Origin: Rhizophagus clarus
Taxonomy: Eukaryota > Glomeromycota > Glomeromycetes > Glomerales > Glomeraceae
Direction: 5' to 3'
Assembly (NCBI GenBank): GCA_015698045.1
Contig: BLAL01000021.1
Location: 62,001 to 126,000, forward strand
DNA: 64,000 nt
Shown here: positions 1 to 12,254 of the stretch, piece by piece
How positions within the stretch are numbered: the stretch's first letter is position 1
Layout of the letters: each line of letters opens with the position of its first letter
Program-made: the position numbers and the translations under genes
The notes under the pieces: model-generated
What the model was told of the DNA's origin: nothing
Databases searched by the model: none
What the model saw: only the letters and a program-made list of their open reading frames with translations

Positions 1-215
1 TCCAAATGTACAAATTATAAAATTTGTAAATTAATTTGGATTTGTATATTTGGACTGTCATAATCCCAAATTATTTTGGATTTGTGTGGTATCTATACCA
101 TTCATTGCAGAGAAGTTTAGTGATAATATTATAATATATAAACCACCTATATAATTTGAAAAAAAAAAAATATATGAATATTTATTATCAAAGATAACTT
201 TATTCAATAATTCTT

Positions 216-566
216 CTAGGCACTCATTATCATTAACTGAGGTACAAGATCATTAGCAAAAACTTTATTAAGTATTTTTTGAAATTTGTCATCATTTATT
301 TTAGGTTTAGCTGGTATTTTATTCTTTAATTTTGCTTTTCTTACCATTTCTTTATACAGAAACCTTTTATAAAATTTGTGATCATATTCATCATCAGAAT
401 CAGAATCATTAGATTTGAAATATACATTAAAATCAGATTTATTGGCATCAGAGTCAAATTCATTGTCTGATTTAAAATATTTTGTAACATTTGATGTGTC
501 ACTAAAATTATCATCTGAAATTACTTTATTTATTTCTTTTTCTGACTTTTTAAAATATACAGTAAC
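216..566 (-). pseudogene. C-terminal fragment of an acidic transposon-type protein
   Basis: An open frame of 116 codons runs directly downstream of stop codons and has no ATG near its 5' end, so it is a last exon or a fragment. It is rich in Asp, Ser, Asn and Lys (clusters such as SNDSDSDDEYDH) and then turns basic (VRKAKLKNKIPAKPK) before its stop. The same acidic-then-basic/Tyr style recurs at 13.7-14.3 kb. I do not recognise a family. It is most likely the tail of a repeat-encoded protein. Only the open frame and its composition are seen; the rest is inference. Confidence 0.35.
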
Positions 567-1194
567 TTATTAAAGAAATGCATCGTTTAAATTTAAAACT
601 TTAAATTATTATTTTTTTTTTTTTGTAAGGTAATGCAATTTATGAATTTATTGGTTATAATCACTAGTCGAAAAAGGACAATTCAGCCTAAATTTGATCA
701 GGTCGAATATAAGTCGAATGACAATCTAACTTATGTCAAATTGAGGCTGATTTTTTTGGCACATTTAGGATGCCAATCATCTCAAATTCGGAAAGAAAAT
801 TTACCTATATTAGGACATTATTACATATTTATTCGATCCTAAAAAAAACTATATTTGACTACTGTATATAACCTGAATATAATTGATAAATATGTCGAAC
901 TAGAGGTTTTTCAAGGTCAAATAATAGTAGTTTTATTAACATTTTATTTATAGCTACATATTATAATGTTATATAAAATTCTATCTAACATTTATCTATT
1001 TATATATTATCACTTGTTATTATTTACATTAATCTATCCGCCATTATATCCACAACTATCATCTACATAATCAAGTATCCTAAAAAATCCTAAATTCACA
1101 TCATATAAAAGTCAAAGGGTAACCTAAAAAAAAAATAAAAAACGAATTCATTAATTAATGATTTGTAAAAATAAAAATTATAACCAATAAAAAA
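567..1194. other. AT-rich spacer, no supported gene
   Basis: Low-complexity AT-rich DNA. A 69-codon open frame at 633-842 has no family signal. The words TCGAATATA and ATTCAGCCT near 680-710 recur in reverse orientation near 4,330-4,390, loosely bracketing the mini-exon array. The match is too weak to call terminal repeats. Confidence 0.4.
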
Positions 1195-1415
1195 CACACT
1201 ATAAATCTGCATATCTAAAGATCTTAAAAAATAATTGTTCTCTAAAAAAAAGATAAATAACAAAGCGTTATTAAATATTTCGCTGAAAGAAAAAAAATAA
1301 AAACTAAAAAAAAAATAATTGATTGCTCACCAAATTCTACGCGTTTAGATCCATCTAAAAAAAAGATATACTAGCAGATTTCATGTGTCCAAACTTGTCT
1401 AAAAAAAGGAATAAA

Positions 1416-2435
1416 TAGAGTTCTGAATGGGTAAGGATCAATTCAGGTTACTCATCGGGTTGACCTGAAATATTCAGATTAGGTCATCAAATTCAATACC
1501 CAGTATCAGGTCAGATTACAGGTTTGACCTGACCTGATTGACCTGTTAATCTGAAATCAATTTAATAAAAAAAGTTCTGCGATATTTTTAATTAATCTAA
1601 TGAAAAAATGTTGTGAAACATTTTTTTAATGTATATTTATTAATAAAAAAATGTTTCGCAACATTTTTTTTAATTAGCTTTATGAAAAAATGTTGCGAAA
1701 TATTTTTTCAGTATATTTTTACTAATAAAAAAATGTTTCGCAACATTTTTTTAATTAATTTTGTGAAATAATGTTGTGAAACATTTTTTCAGTGTATTTT
1801 ATTAATAAAAAACATTTCACAACATTTTTTTTAAATAGCTTTATGAAAAAACGTTGTAAAACATTTTTTCAGTATATTTTTACTAATAAAAAAATGTTTC
1901 GCAACGTTTTTTAATTAATTTTGTGAAAAAACATTGCGAAACATTTTTTCAGTGTATTTGATTAATAAAAAAACATTTCACAACATTTTTTTAACTAATT
2001 TTGTGAAAAAATGTTGCGAAATATTTTTTCATGTATATTTATTAATAAAGAAACATTTCACAACATTTTTTTAATTAGCTTTATGAAAAAAGGTTGTGAA
2101 ATGTTTTTCCAGTATATTTTATTAATAAAAAAATGTTTCGTAACATTTTTTTAATAGAAAATTTGATAAAAAAAATGTTTTCAAAACGTTTTTTTATTTA
2201 AAATATTCATAATAAAACTTCAGGTAATCAGGTTTACCTGGTTACCCAATGTGATCTGAATACTTTTGAGTCAAATGGGTCAGGTTGGGTCAGAACAAGT
2301 TACCCAACCTGACCTGACCCAAAAAAATTATTCAGTTCGAGTTAATGATGTAACCCGACCTGACCTGACCCAAAAAAATTATTCAGTTCGAGTTAATGAT
2401 GTAACCTGACCTGATCTGACCTATTTAGAACTCTA
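1416..2435. mobile_element. Non-autonomous hAT-type element (MITE), 1,020 bp
   Basis: The element begins TAGAGTTCTGAATGGG and ends with the inverted counterpart CCTATTTAGAACTCTA. It is flanked on both sides by the same 8 bp, GGAATAAA (1408-1415 and 2436-2443). An 8-bp target duplication is the hallmark of the hAT superfamily. Inside each end are runs of ACCTGACC-type direct repeats (1,440-1,560 and 2,220-2,425), and the centre is a tandem array of hairpins. No coding frame exists, so it must have been moved in trans by a hAT transposase. It interrupts mini-exon array 1. Confidence 0.85.
1565..2215. repeat. Seven ~81-bp hairpin repeats inside the MITE
   Basis: Units start near 1607, 1690, 1772, 1850, 1930, 2007 and 2089. 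Each contains AAAAATGTTGCGAAACATTT, then about 20 bases of TATTAATAAA, then AAATGTTTCGCAACATTTTT, so each unit folds on itself. Units vary mainly by C/T and G/A differences at the central CG dinucleotides. Confidence 0.8.
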
Positions 2436-4010
2436 GGAATAAACACTGTTAAACAGAATAAATTCAATCAATAATCCTTATCATAAATATTCAATAAACG
2501 CGTCTAAAAAAAGAAAAATCAAAATGTTAATGTAAAACATTTTGTAAAAAAATAATTTAAGAAAATCTTTAACTCACCAAAATCCCATCTCATGCATCCA
2601 AAAAGCCAAAAAGTCATCTAAAAAAATGTTATTACTTGCCAAAATCCCATGTCACAGTAATCTGAAAGAACGTCTAAAAAAAAGAAAATATCGAATCTGT
2701 TAGATACAGTTTCAATAAAATGAATAATTAAAGATAAACAAAACACACCATCAAATCCACACATCCAAAGACTTGGAGTTTTGTCAAAAATCATTCTTGT
2801 CAAATTTTGTATCCAGAGAGTTGAAGAACAAACTGTCTAAAAAAAAAGAAAAAATAAATTAGTAATTATTTTTTAAAAGGCGAAAGAAATCTTAAAAAAA
2901 ATATACTTGCCAAATTCTTACATTAAAAAAACATACCATCAAATTTATACATCCAAAGATTGGAGGTTCATCAAAGATCATTCTTGTCAAATTTTGCGTC
3001 CAGAGAGCCGAGAAACAAACTGTCTAAAAAAAAAGAAAAAATAAATTAGTAATTATTTTTAAAAGGCGAAAGAAATCTTAAAAAAAAATACTCGCCGAAT
3101 TCTTATGTTAAAAAAAACTGAACTCGTCTAAAAAAAATAGAGAATCGAAATGTTAGTAATCATTTCATTAAATAAATAAACTGAATATTTCATCTTACCA
3201 AAATTATATCAAAGATGTTGAAAATTAGCCAACTATAATTAAAATAATCAAAATATTAATATATGATTCATTAAAAAAATAAATTTAATTAAAAATAAAA
3301 AAAAATATTAAAACTCACTAAAAGCTGAGTTGTTAAAACTGTTTCGTTATTACCAAATTCTACACGAGTATCAATTATTTAAAAGGAGTAAAACAAATTG
3401 TTAATAAACGTCGTAAAAACTACAAAATAAAATGAAAAAATTAAAATACTCACCGAAATCCTACACAAAGAGCTAGCCATCTAAAAAAGAGTAAAAACGA
3501 GTTATTAGTAAATGTTATAAAATATCAAAATAAAATAAAAAGATACTCCTGAAATCTTACCAAAGAGCCAACTGTCTAAAAGAAATAAAAAAAAATGAAA
3601 AGATACTCCCGAGATCCTACTGAAGAACCAACCGTCTAAAAAAAAATGAAAAAAAACAAAATTATTAACTGTCCTTTAGAAGTCATAGAATAAAAAAATT
3701 AAACTTTACAACTCTTACTGAAACATCGTGTTCAAAGAGCCACAAAAAGAAATGGCCCCTAACGTTAAAGAACTGGTTGCCTGCAAAAAAAAATGAACTG
3801 TTAATAAAGTTCATTTAAAGTTAAAAGAAAAAACAATTTCACTCACCTAAATCCAAAAAAGAGATCTGAGAGAATACTAAATAAAAGAAGTAACTGAACT
3901 TTTAGAAGCCGTTCATTAAATTAAGAGTAGTTAAAGAAAAAAAAATTATTACTGTAAAATTTTGCGTCCAAAGGAGACTAAAATATCTGTTTAAAATGAG
4001 CCATTTCATT

Positions 4011-4270
4011 GAGGATTTTTTAAAGAAAGTGCGGGAAAAGTGGGAAAAGAGAAATTAAGAAAGGGAAGGAAAAGGGAAAGATAAAGAAAAATATGAAGGG
4101 AAGAAAAAGAAAGAAGAGGAAAGATAAAAAATAGGGAAAGAATGAAAGGAGGTAAAAAATGAAAGAAAATGGTAAAGGAAAAAGGAAAGAAGTTTTAGAA
4201 ACTTCATTAAATTTAGTCTTTTTTTTAAGCTTTTATTAGTTACGTGATATGCGATGTGACGCTCAATTAA
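4011..4270 (-). promoter_or_regulatory. Pyrimidine-tract leader/promoter region of mini-exon array 1
   Basis: The plus strand carries nearly pure purines from about 4020 to 4190, so the minus strand, in the direction of the array, is a long CT tract. Upstream of it (minus-strand sense) lie a TATATTAATTGA-like box and ATCACGTAA at about 4,235-4,275. Array 2 has the same arrangement: CT tract, ATCACGTAA/CACGTG words, TATA-like box. Transcription from here is an inference. Confidence 0.35.
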
Positions 4271-5185
4271 TATACACTATTTGACTATGATTCAACAACG
4301 TCGAATAATCATAGATCATTACTAATTGAGGTTGAATAATTTTTAATTTTGGTCGAATATAGGCCAAATTTCATTAAGGCTGAATATTTTTTTTTCAACT
4401 AATGAATATGAGGATACAGATATATCTGCTATTATTTATATGACTAATTTATTAAAATTTCAAACCAGTTCTCTATCCTAAAAGATTACTCTTATACCCT
4501 ACTATCACCTTATAAAATTTATTTATATTCTTTTATATTAGTAACTATTAAATTATATGGAATCATTATAACATATGGCTTTAATATATGCTTTCACTAC
4601 CCCTAAACAAAAAAAAGAAAAAAAAGATGTTATATTGTATTTATATAATTTTATATTATTATATATATTTTTTATGGTACTCTATTTTCTTCTCTAATTT
4701 ATTTATGTATTATCTTAATTTTTAAAGCAATTAACTATTGTTCATTATGTTTTAGTATTTTTTTTTTTTTTAGATCATATGTATCTTCTTCTATTTGTAT
4801 AGTTAAAGTTCAATTATATTTTATATATTTATGTGATGGCAAATTTTTTTTATGTTTTGTTTTTTAATGCTTTTTGTCTGCTTCTATTCTACTATCATTT
4901 CATAACGTGGTTACTAAATAATATTGTAAAATTCATTAGTAAATATTTTTAGATATAGAGTAGCAACTGTTAATACTATATTTTTTTGATTTTATAATGC
5001 TTTTAAGTTCTTTATATTTGCCTTTTGAAAAGAAATTCCTTAGTAATAGATGAATAAAAGGAATAGGTAGTTTATAGTTAATACCTATTGTGTGTCTAAA
5101 GAAATTTCTATTCTATAAGTGTAGCTATTATATATCTTTTAATTAAGTTGAATTTAAATTTGTTTTTCTTATATTATAAGATTTG
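4271..5185. other. AT-rich spacer
   Basis: Long T-rich and A-rich runs and no frame with family resemblance. Nothing further seen. Confidence 0.4.
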
Positions 5186-5612
5186 TGAATACTTGATCAT
5201 ATTGATATATAGTATTATTGGCTATAGTTATCCATTTATCCTTAAATTGTTAGCAGTAAATTATATGATTTTCATCATTATTTTCTGTGAAACAGAATCT
5301 GCATTTTGCATTTCTATTTAGATCATATCTTCTTTCTTTTATTATTTCTAGAGTTGAAAGTAAGTAATTTATAAAGTTTAGATATTTAATGAACTTGTTG
5401 TTTGTTGCTAATGTTATGCAGTTAAATTCTGTATTTTTTTTGAAAAATATTCAAGTAACTTTTTCATCTTCTATTATGAAAGTTATATTTATAAAAATTG
5501 ATCTATGTATATGATTAAGAAACCGTGTTGTATCTAATGTAATTTCACATATATTATCTATAAATTTTCTTATATGTTTATTAACCTTTTTACAGGATCC
5601 CAAACAATATAT
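5186..5612 (-). pseudogene. LINE ORF2 C-terminal remnant (zinc-binding tail)
   Basis: The minus strand reads almost continuously for about 140 codons. It ends with a CRFCFTENNDENHIIYC segment (C-x2-C, then E, H and a final C), the zinc-binding tail found after the RNase H region in many fungal non-LTR retrotransposons. Preceding text includes FINYLLSTLEIIKERRYDL. At least two in-frame stops interrupt it (TGA in a VT*IFF context, TAA directly after the last Cys). It is oriented opposite to the second LINE relic at 7.1-9.2 kb. Reverse-transcriptase and RNase H domains are not visible, so this is a short decayed fragment. Confidence 0.6.
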
Positions 5613-6009
5613 AAATACTGTATGTTAGATTTGAGTTTGCTTAATGATCATATAAAAAAAACCTTATATAAGCCTTTTATTTGCTTATTTTAATATAAAA
5701 TTTTTAGTTGGTTAGATATTTAAATACGTAGTTGAATTTATTTTTATTTCAGCTCAGTAATTATATTTGCGTATCAGAACTTCTTATTCATATAACAAAG
5801 ATTTTCATATATATATATAAAATTTTAATTTCACATGTATATCAAAAAAATTTTTTACAAAAAATTTTTTTAAACTGATACTTCCTTTCTATTATTTTAT
5901 ACATTTTAATTTTATAAACACAATATTGTATTTAATATTTATAAAAAAAATCATGTTTTTATAATAATATTCTCATATTCTTATTTTTTGTTTACTAATT
6001 TTACTTATA
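5613..6009. other. AT-rich spacer
   Basis: No coding or structured signal seen apart from homopolymer runs. Confidence 0.35.
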
Positions 6010-6560
6010 TATAAAATGAATTTTGGACAAATAAAATTACCTTTTTATATTAAGTAAGTTGTTCAGCAGTGTAAAAAGTATTTGTATTTCAATTTTATGA
6101 TTCTAAGTATAATATTTGTGAAAATAATTATATTTTTTAAACAGTACTAACTCCAAAATTTTTTTTTTTTCTCTTTTAATTTCAGGATGTAATAACATCA
6201 CTTTGACCAAATGAAATTACTTTTTTATGTTTAAAAAGTTTTTCAGTAATTCAAATCTACCTGCATATAAATTTTTATAATAATTGGACTAATATTTGTG
6301 AAGTATTGGCTATTTTTGTATTATCAATTTTTTTGCAAAAATCTATTTTGCAACTTCAGAACATGATTTCACTACTTTGATCAAATGAAATCACTTTTTT
6401 TTACTTAAGTAAAATTGTTCAGTGGGATCAAATCTACTTATAATAAATATTTTAGAATGATTGGATTAATACTTGTAAAAAACGATCAACTTTTGTATCT
6501 TTAATTATTTATCGTTTAAGTGATTTTAATTTTAAAGTGTAATTTTTTTTATTTTAAATC
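6010..6560. repeat. Degenerate ~175-bp tandem repeat (3-4 units)
   Basis: The block TTGACCAAATGAAATTACTT, a T run, then GTTCAGTAATTCAAATCTAC and TAATATTTGTGAA recurs with mutations near 6,020, 6,207, 6,375 and partly 6,550; an isolated related piece lies near 7,030-7,080. Units differ substantially, so this is an old array. Confidence 0.5.
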
Positions 6561-6659
6561 AACTTGTTAACTTTAAGAAGTTGTTCAAAAGGGTTGGTAA
6601 TAATTTATATTTTAATTTTTATAAATTTAAATATAATAATATTTATAAATTGGTGGATG

Positions 6660-6785
6660 TTTGAACTGGTATTTTTACTGAGAGTACCACATATAGAATA
6701 GAAGCGATATTTTATTTGTATTCTCTCTTTATCTAATAAATGCAGGTGCACTTTCAACACCTTAAAAAAAAAAAAAAAAAAATTT
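6660..6785 (+). mobile_element. 3' tail of a LINE with poly(A)
   Basis: A tract containing GAGAGTACCACA, TCTAATAAATGCAGGTGCAC and TTTCAACACCTT runs straight into about 19 A residues. A unique sequence ending in poly(A) is what a 5'-truncated non-LTR retrotransposon insertion leaves. No coding part remains. It is probably related to the LINE relics on either side. Confidence 0.4.
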
Positions 6786-7094
6786 ATAAAAAAATTGCAT
6801 TTTTATAAAAATACTAATTTCCAAATTTTAAAACTATTTTTAAAATAACAATAATATATTAATATCATATTAATATTAATTAAAATTAAAAATTCTGAAG
6901 TTTTGATCACTAGTATATATTTTTATATTGTTAATTTATTGATATTTAATGAATTAATTTTCACAATTTTTTTTTGCAATAATATAAAAAATTAATTTAC
7001 TATTGCTATATACAGTATTTATTATAATTAAATTATCTTTTTATACTTAAATAAAATTATTTAACATATTGAAATCTATTTGTATTTTGCCAGA

Positions 7095-9181
7095 ATGCCG
7101 TTCATTTCAGTCGACCACTACTATAATTAATTTTCTTTCTCCACCTTCGCAGGATGACTGGCATAAGGAATAGGTGGTTGTGCCGATAGACGCCACCTGG
7201 CTTATTAGTAAAATAACTAGTAAATCATATGATGGGAGTAGAGATGCATATGCTATAGATCTATATAGAGAAGCTATTTTTGATAATACTTTAAACTTCA
7301 TATACGTTAGTGATAAAAATATCCGTACTTTTGTATGAAACTGTGAATTACTCATCATATATTAGTTAAATGTCTTTTTCATGCCCTCACAGGAAGATTC
7401 ATATTGGATCATACACACACCTCTTTGATTTACAGGCTACGATCATGATACCTTTGATACATATGTCTTAACGACTAGTAATAATGCCCAATTAAATACG
7501 AATAGGATTATACATTCCATTGCAGATTGTGTCATTTCCATCTTTTACTCTCATCTGGATGATGATATATGGATTAATAGATGGATCAGTCTTTCAGTTA
7601 ATAAATATAGCCTCCTTGAAATTAAAGAAAATTTAACCAGTTTTAATAAATTATCTTTTTATACAGACGGATTCATCCTAAATAGAGTACCATACTATCT
7701 AAGAAAGCCTTTGGATGATTGCCTCAACCACCATTCTATGGTCATTGATCAGGGGGCTACCTTTGTAAAAATTCACTCCAACCAACAATTTTTTACATGT
7801 ATAGTTAACTGACTGTCTTCAACTAGGACAGAACTCTTTGCGATCTTTTTAATTTTACTCATTTGTCTGATTGGTTGCAAGGTCAAGATTTATACAGATA
7901 GCAATTACGTGATTGCAGCAATTACTAAATTTTTATGTTCTCATAGTATATTTCGTTCACGTGGATTTAATAATTCTCTTATTTTGATTTATATTGATAT
8001 TTTAATTAAGGATAGGAAATTAGATATAGAATTGATCAAGGTTAAAGCTCATGCAGAGGATCTATGAAATGAATTAGCAGATGATTTGGCAAAAAAAAGA
8101 ACAGAACTACTGATACATCATCATTTGTCCTTTAATTTTGAGTCCCAGAATTACAGATTTAGCCTGCATTTTAAGAGGTCCTGATAGAACAAAAGCTGAG
8201 AAATTTTCTCAGCACCATGGGGTAAGTTCAAGTATGCAGTAAATGGAGAAACTTACAAATAAATGCTGACGCCTTCACTTAAAGATTATGTTAATATTAA
8301 TGGGAGGTTACTTGGGCTGTTTTCAAGCAAGTTAAAAACTTTTGATATATGTCATTTAAACGCAACTCCCTGTAAAGTTTTGTGATCAAGATTCTCCACT
8401 AACAATTACCAGTGGATCAGTAGCTCTGAAAACGCAAACCTTCTCTTTATCGTAATTTTACTTGTATATTTTATCAAGAAGAAGAGGACGAGACCACATT
8501 ACACTTAATTAACTGCTCTTATATGTCGCAATTATGACAATTGATCTATAGGCTACTTTAGGATTTTTTAGCTAATACTCTTCCTCAATTTTCTGAATTA
8601 CTTTCTTCACCCAGTCTTATTACTTATGTGATTGACCGATAGATAGGTACCTCTATACAGTCCCCAGATTTTGTTAACCTACTTACAAGTGTCACTACAG
8701 GAAAAATGGATAACCTTTTGTTCAAAAAGATACAACAACAATTCAAATGGACACACTGACACACAGTATCATTTTGCATCAAACTGCTAATTAGATTGAT
8801 CTGGCTCTTCAAATCGATTACTTAGCACCAAAGATGCAAATGTATGGCCATATGGGAACAGCAGTATGGTATTACAAAAAGGGATAAACTTTTTTACCTC
8901 CAGCTTCTATATCGTGACAGATACTTCCTCCCCAGGAACTTAATGATGATGATACTCCAGATGTATTAATTCTTGATGATCCATATTTGGAACCACCACT
9001 AAAACCTCCTATCATCAGTAACAAAGAACGTTTTTTGAAGGCATTAAATCATACATTTTTACAAATGTGGGCATTAATCCATTCAGGCAGTAGTTTCTCA
9101 TGGTTATTTAAGAAACTACCAGGTTTTTACAACGTCAATTTATTAGGGGATACTGATGATTTGTTAATGATTAGTATATAA
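7095..9181 (+). pseudogene. Non-LTR retrotransposon (LINE) relic with RNase H domain
   Basis: Around 7,650-8,100 the plus strand encodes a recognisable RNase H fold in order: SFYTDG (first Asp), SSTRTELFAIF (Glu), KIYTDSNYVIAAI (second Asp) and IKVKAHAEDL followed by NELADDLAKK (final Asp). All catalytic acidic positions are present, but two TGA stops interrupt the frame (IVN*LS and DL*NE). Downstream, near 8,450-8,530, is a tail of the C-x(n)-EEEDETTLHLINC type in another frame, and the last 64 codons (8,987-9,181) are open. The 5' part (endonuclease and reverse transcriptase) is absent or unreadable before 7,095. RNase H would degrade the RNA strand during retrotransposition. This copy is dead. 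Confidence 0.75.
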
Positions 9182-10417
9182 TTTATATATATATATTTTA
9201 AATTTATTTTTAGTTTAATTGTTTGTTTATTTTATTTTGGTTTATTTTGTTTGTATCAATTTTATTTTATTATGTTTTGTTTTGTTTAGTTATTTATCTT
9301 TTAAAAGTGAATGGAAATTACTTGCAAAATAGCAATTAGATATAGAATAATATATTACAAATGTATATAACTGGATATATGAATGCAGATACTTTTTAAC
9401 AAGCCATTTCTTTTTATGTAAACATTTAATTAAACAAAAAGGAAAAATAGAATTGAATTTTTTTGATGTAGTAACTCATAATAATTCTTACCCTTTTATT
9501 TTTGAATCTAATAAATTAATAAAAAGTTCTAGTTAAATTTTTTGGAAAATAGATTCTTTAGATACCAATACTAATGAACATAAAGAATATGAAGATTTAT
9601 ACAATTAATTAATTACAATTACTGAAAATATATTTCAAATATTAAAAGAACAAAAAACTACTGGAAATCTGAAATATGCTAAAAGTATTAAAAAAAATTT
9701 TTATTCAATTATTAAAATGCAAGAAGAAATTAGTAAATCATATTAATGCTTACAAAAAATGCCTTTAACCTGAAAAGAACATACTCATAATACAAGATAT
9801 TTAAGATAAAATTGTTTATTAAAAAAACTGGTAATATAATAAAAAAAACTAATTAAGTATTATTATAAATGTTTTTTTTTCTGAATTTATAAATTCATTA
9901 TTATTTTATTTGAAAAAGTGTATAAAGAAGTAATATACAGAAGTTAGAAAAAATTTAATATTTTTGAAAATTTTTTGCGTAAAAAAACTTGGCAAAAAAT
10001 ATGAAATCACGTGATCGATTAGTGACATATAATATACTTTGCTTATATTTATATGGCATAATAAATAAGTGATTAGTAAAAAATAATTTTTTTACATGTA
10101 AAAATAAATTGGGAGTTTTCCTGTAACTTGTGATACATACTATGTTATATAATAACTGTGAAGACTCTTTCCACTTCTAACCAATAGAAATATGAGATCT
10201 ACCTGCAATATATGATGTAGGTTTAAAAAAAAGAAATAATCTGACAAAAGGCTCAGCAAGAATTTTACTAAATATCTTCTGCATATTTCAGGTGATCAGG
10301 TTTAAAAATACTGCAACCTCTAAAAATATCCACTTGTATATACGATTCATCACCATATAGTGAAACGTAAAGCAAAAAAATGCTGATGAAATAAACTCTT
10401 GTAAAATACTATTATCA
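9182..10417. other. AT-rich repeat debris
   Basis: Fragmentary frames rich in Lys, Asn and Ile (9,300-9,800) look like decayed transposon coding sequence, but stops in every frame prevent assignment. A motif ATCACGTGATCGAT lies at 10,007-10,020. No gene is supported. Confidence 0.35.
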
Positions 10418-10618
10418 TTGAACAAATTGGCAAGATCAGAACTGAAAATTAATAATGATCTTACCACAAAAATGAGTTCTCGTAATGCTAACTATGCAAC
10501 AGAAGTACAGAATATTATCTTTATGATTAATAATATATCTGAAAAATATAATGAAGTCAAACAGGTTCTAGAAATCTATCATAATAATTTTACTCAAATT
10601 GCAACTGATCAGTAGAAT
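10418..10618 (+). pseudogene. Short coiled-coil-like fragment
   Basis: A 65-codon frame reads as an amphipathic helix (NISEKYNEVKQVLEIYHNNF) and ends at TAG. The frame reads on past the TAG for a short way (NYYITSEQNKV). It resembles the coiled-coil parts of repeat-encoded proteins elsewhere in the window. I recognise no family, and it may not be expressed. Confidence 0.25.
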
Positions 10619-12254
10619 TATTACATCACTTCAGAGCAAAATAAGGTATAGTATGAGACAGTCTTAAAATGCTTGGGATATGGAAAATGAATAACACTGA
10701 GTAAACGTAAGTAGTAGTATCCTTCAAGATCTAACCTTACCATTATTATTATTAATTATTATAACTAAAAAAAATACACAGCATTTTTTGTAAATAATAT
10801 TCCAACCCCCTACAAATGTAATCGTGATATTTGCCAATATCCAAATAAAGCTTCTTACTATCACCAATACTACATACCCCAATAATGATTGAAATAATAA
10901 TAAATAGCATGTTTTGTAACTTATTAAATAATCTTTTTATTATTGATGTTATTAATATGATCAAAATTTGGGTTCCAAAAAAGAATACATAATTGGTAAA
11001 AGATAACATTTTATTCAAGCTTGTAATTGTTTTAGTATTTAATAAAATTTTGATTACCATCTTGCCTTTAAAAGTAGTTTTATATATTAAAACTAATGAC
11101 AGAAAGTAAATTAATTACAGCATAAATAAAATTGAGATAATGTCGCTAGTGAAATAAATTAATTAAGCAATGTCACCACTATCATTTATAACAAATCTTA
11201 GTGAAATGTTTAAAGGCAAATGTACATTATCTAAGCAAACATACCAGTTTTTTCTTTTCTATCGCAATTGCATACAAGAAATCGCTTCTTTTTTGGTCAG
11301 TATTGCAATTAGCATATTTGGCTTTTTGGGCTCTATTCAAACTGTTATAAACTGCCAGAACTCAAAGATCAGTAGGGATACCATTGTTATTAAAATTATA
11401 AATAGCTGCTTCCATTTTTTATAAGATATTTTTTTGACGATAGATCTGTAAGAATAACCTTTTGAGAAATAAAATTTTCTATTTTATATGATAAATATGA
11501 CATTAACCTGACGTATATGTCACATAATCATGACTCAGCTAATAGGTATCTGATATCAGTCACTAGAGTACAGCACCAATCACTAATTAAAATTTTGTAC
11601 TTTATAAATTAGCTATCTTCATTGGTTCGAACAAGACAAAGATTTTAACAAAATATAACTTTATTTACAATACATTAGAAGTATTGCATATGAACTTTCA
11701 AATGGTACTAATTTTATTAAAATACCTCACTTTCTTAATTATTTTACTATATAAGGTTTTCTGCGACTTTTTAAACTTTATATTAAGATCTTTTTATCAA
11801 TATTAGTTCTTTTTAAAAGATTTTTATATGACAAGTTAACCATTAATATAATTATATTGTTGTAAAATTTAATTAGAAGTTTATATATACGTTATTAAGA
11901 AATAGCTGAAAAAGTGAATTCTTTATTATACAGTAAGTATCAGATCCAAAAAGTGTTTAGTTTACAGACACTTCTAAATTTTACATTCAACTTTTTTATA
12001 CAATATTTATTAAAAAAATATCAATAATTTAATTTTTAAATAAATTTCTAATTACATATTTCAGAATAATATTTACTAATTAATAACTTTATTCTATTAT
12101 TTTTTTACATATCAGATTTATATAGTAGCTACCAATTTCTAAACTGAATAATATTATTTTTATTTAAAAATAAGATCTTAAATAAAATTAGTATAACTTT
12201 GAAGACTAAATTTGCTTTTATAGTTGTAAAATATTCTATTTAATTATATTTTAA
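10619..12254. other. AT-rich spacer with two unsupported hydrophobic frames
   Basis: Open frames at 10,752-11,060 (minus) and 11,170-11,424 (plus) encode Ile/Phe/Leu-rich peptides as expected by chance in AT-rich DNA. No splice-supported extension or motif was seen. The rest is AT-rich without recognisable structure. Confidence 0.35.

Larger units (their letters stand above)
1195..4010 (-). repeat. Array 1 of tandem mini-exon-like units (minus strand)
   Basis: Read on the minus strand, the region repeats the pattern: pyrimidine run ending TTTTTTTAG, then a short block usually starting ACGG/ACAG/ATGG and often containing TTGG and CTCTTTGGA, then GATTTTG or AATTTG followed by a splice-donor-like GGTGAGT or GGTAAGA. 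About 13 such acceptor-block-donor units are visible, for example near 1,350, 2,500, 2,610, 2,670, 2,840, 3,020, 3,125, 3,475, 3,575, 3,635 and 3,780. Blocks are roughly 15-90 nt and not consistently multiples of three; spacers are 60-150 nt. A MITE (1,416-2,435) sits inside. The array looks like an amplified exon-intron unit of a non-coding or decayed transcript. A related array lies at 50.2-51.5 kb. No protein function is proposed. Confidence 0.55.

Noticed and set aside
633..842. 69-codon plus-strand open frame
   Set aside because: Composition and neighbours are those of random AT-rich DNA; no motif, intron or family signal.
2618..2803. Minus-strand open frame in mini-exon array 1
   Set aside because: It runs through several acceptor/donor-like boundaries of the array, so it is a by-product of the repeat.
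7107..7358. Minus-strand 83-codon frame
   Set aside because: Shadow of the plus-strand LINE relic, which has RNase H motifs downstream.
10752..11424. Two hydrophobic frames as possible membrane proteins
   Set aside because: Ile/Phe/Leu-rich frames arise easily in AT-rich DNA; no start context, splice extension or motif.
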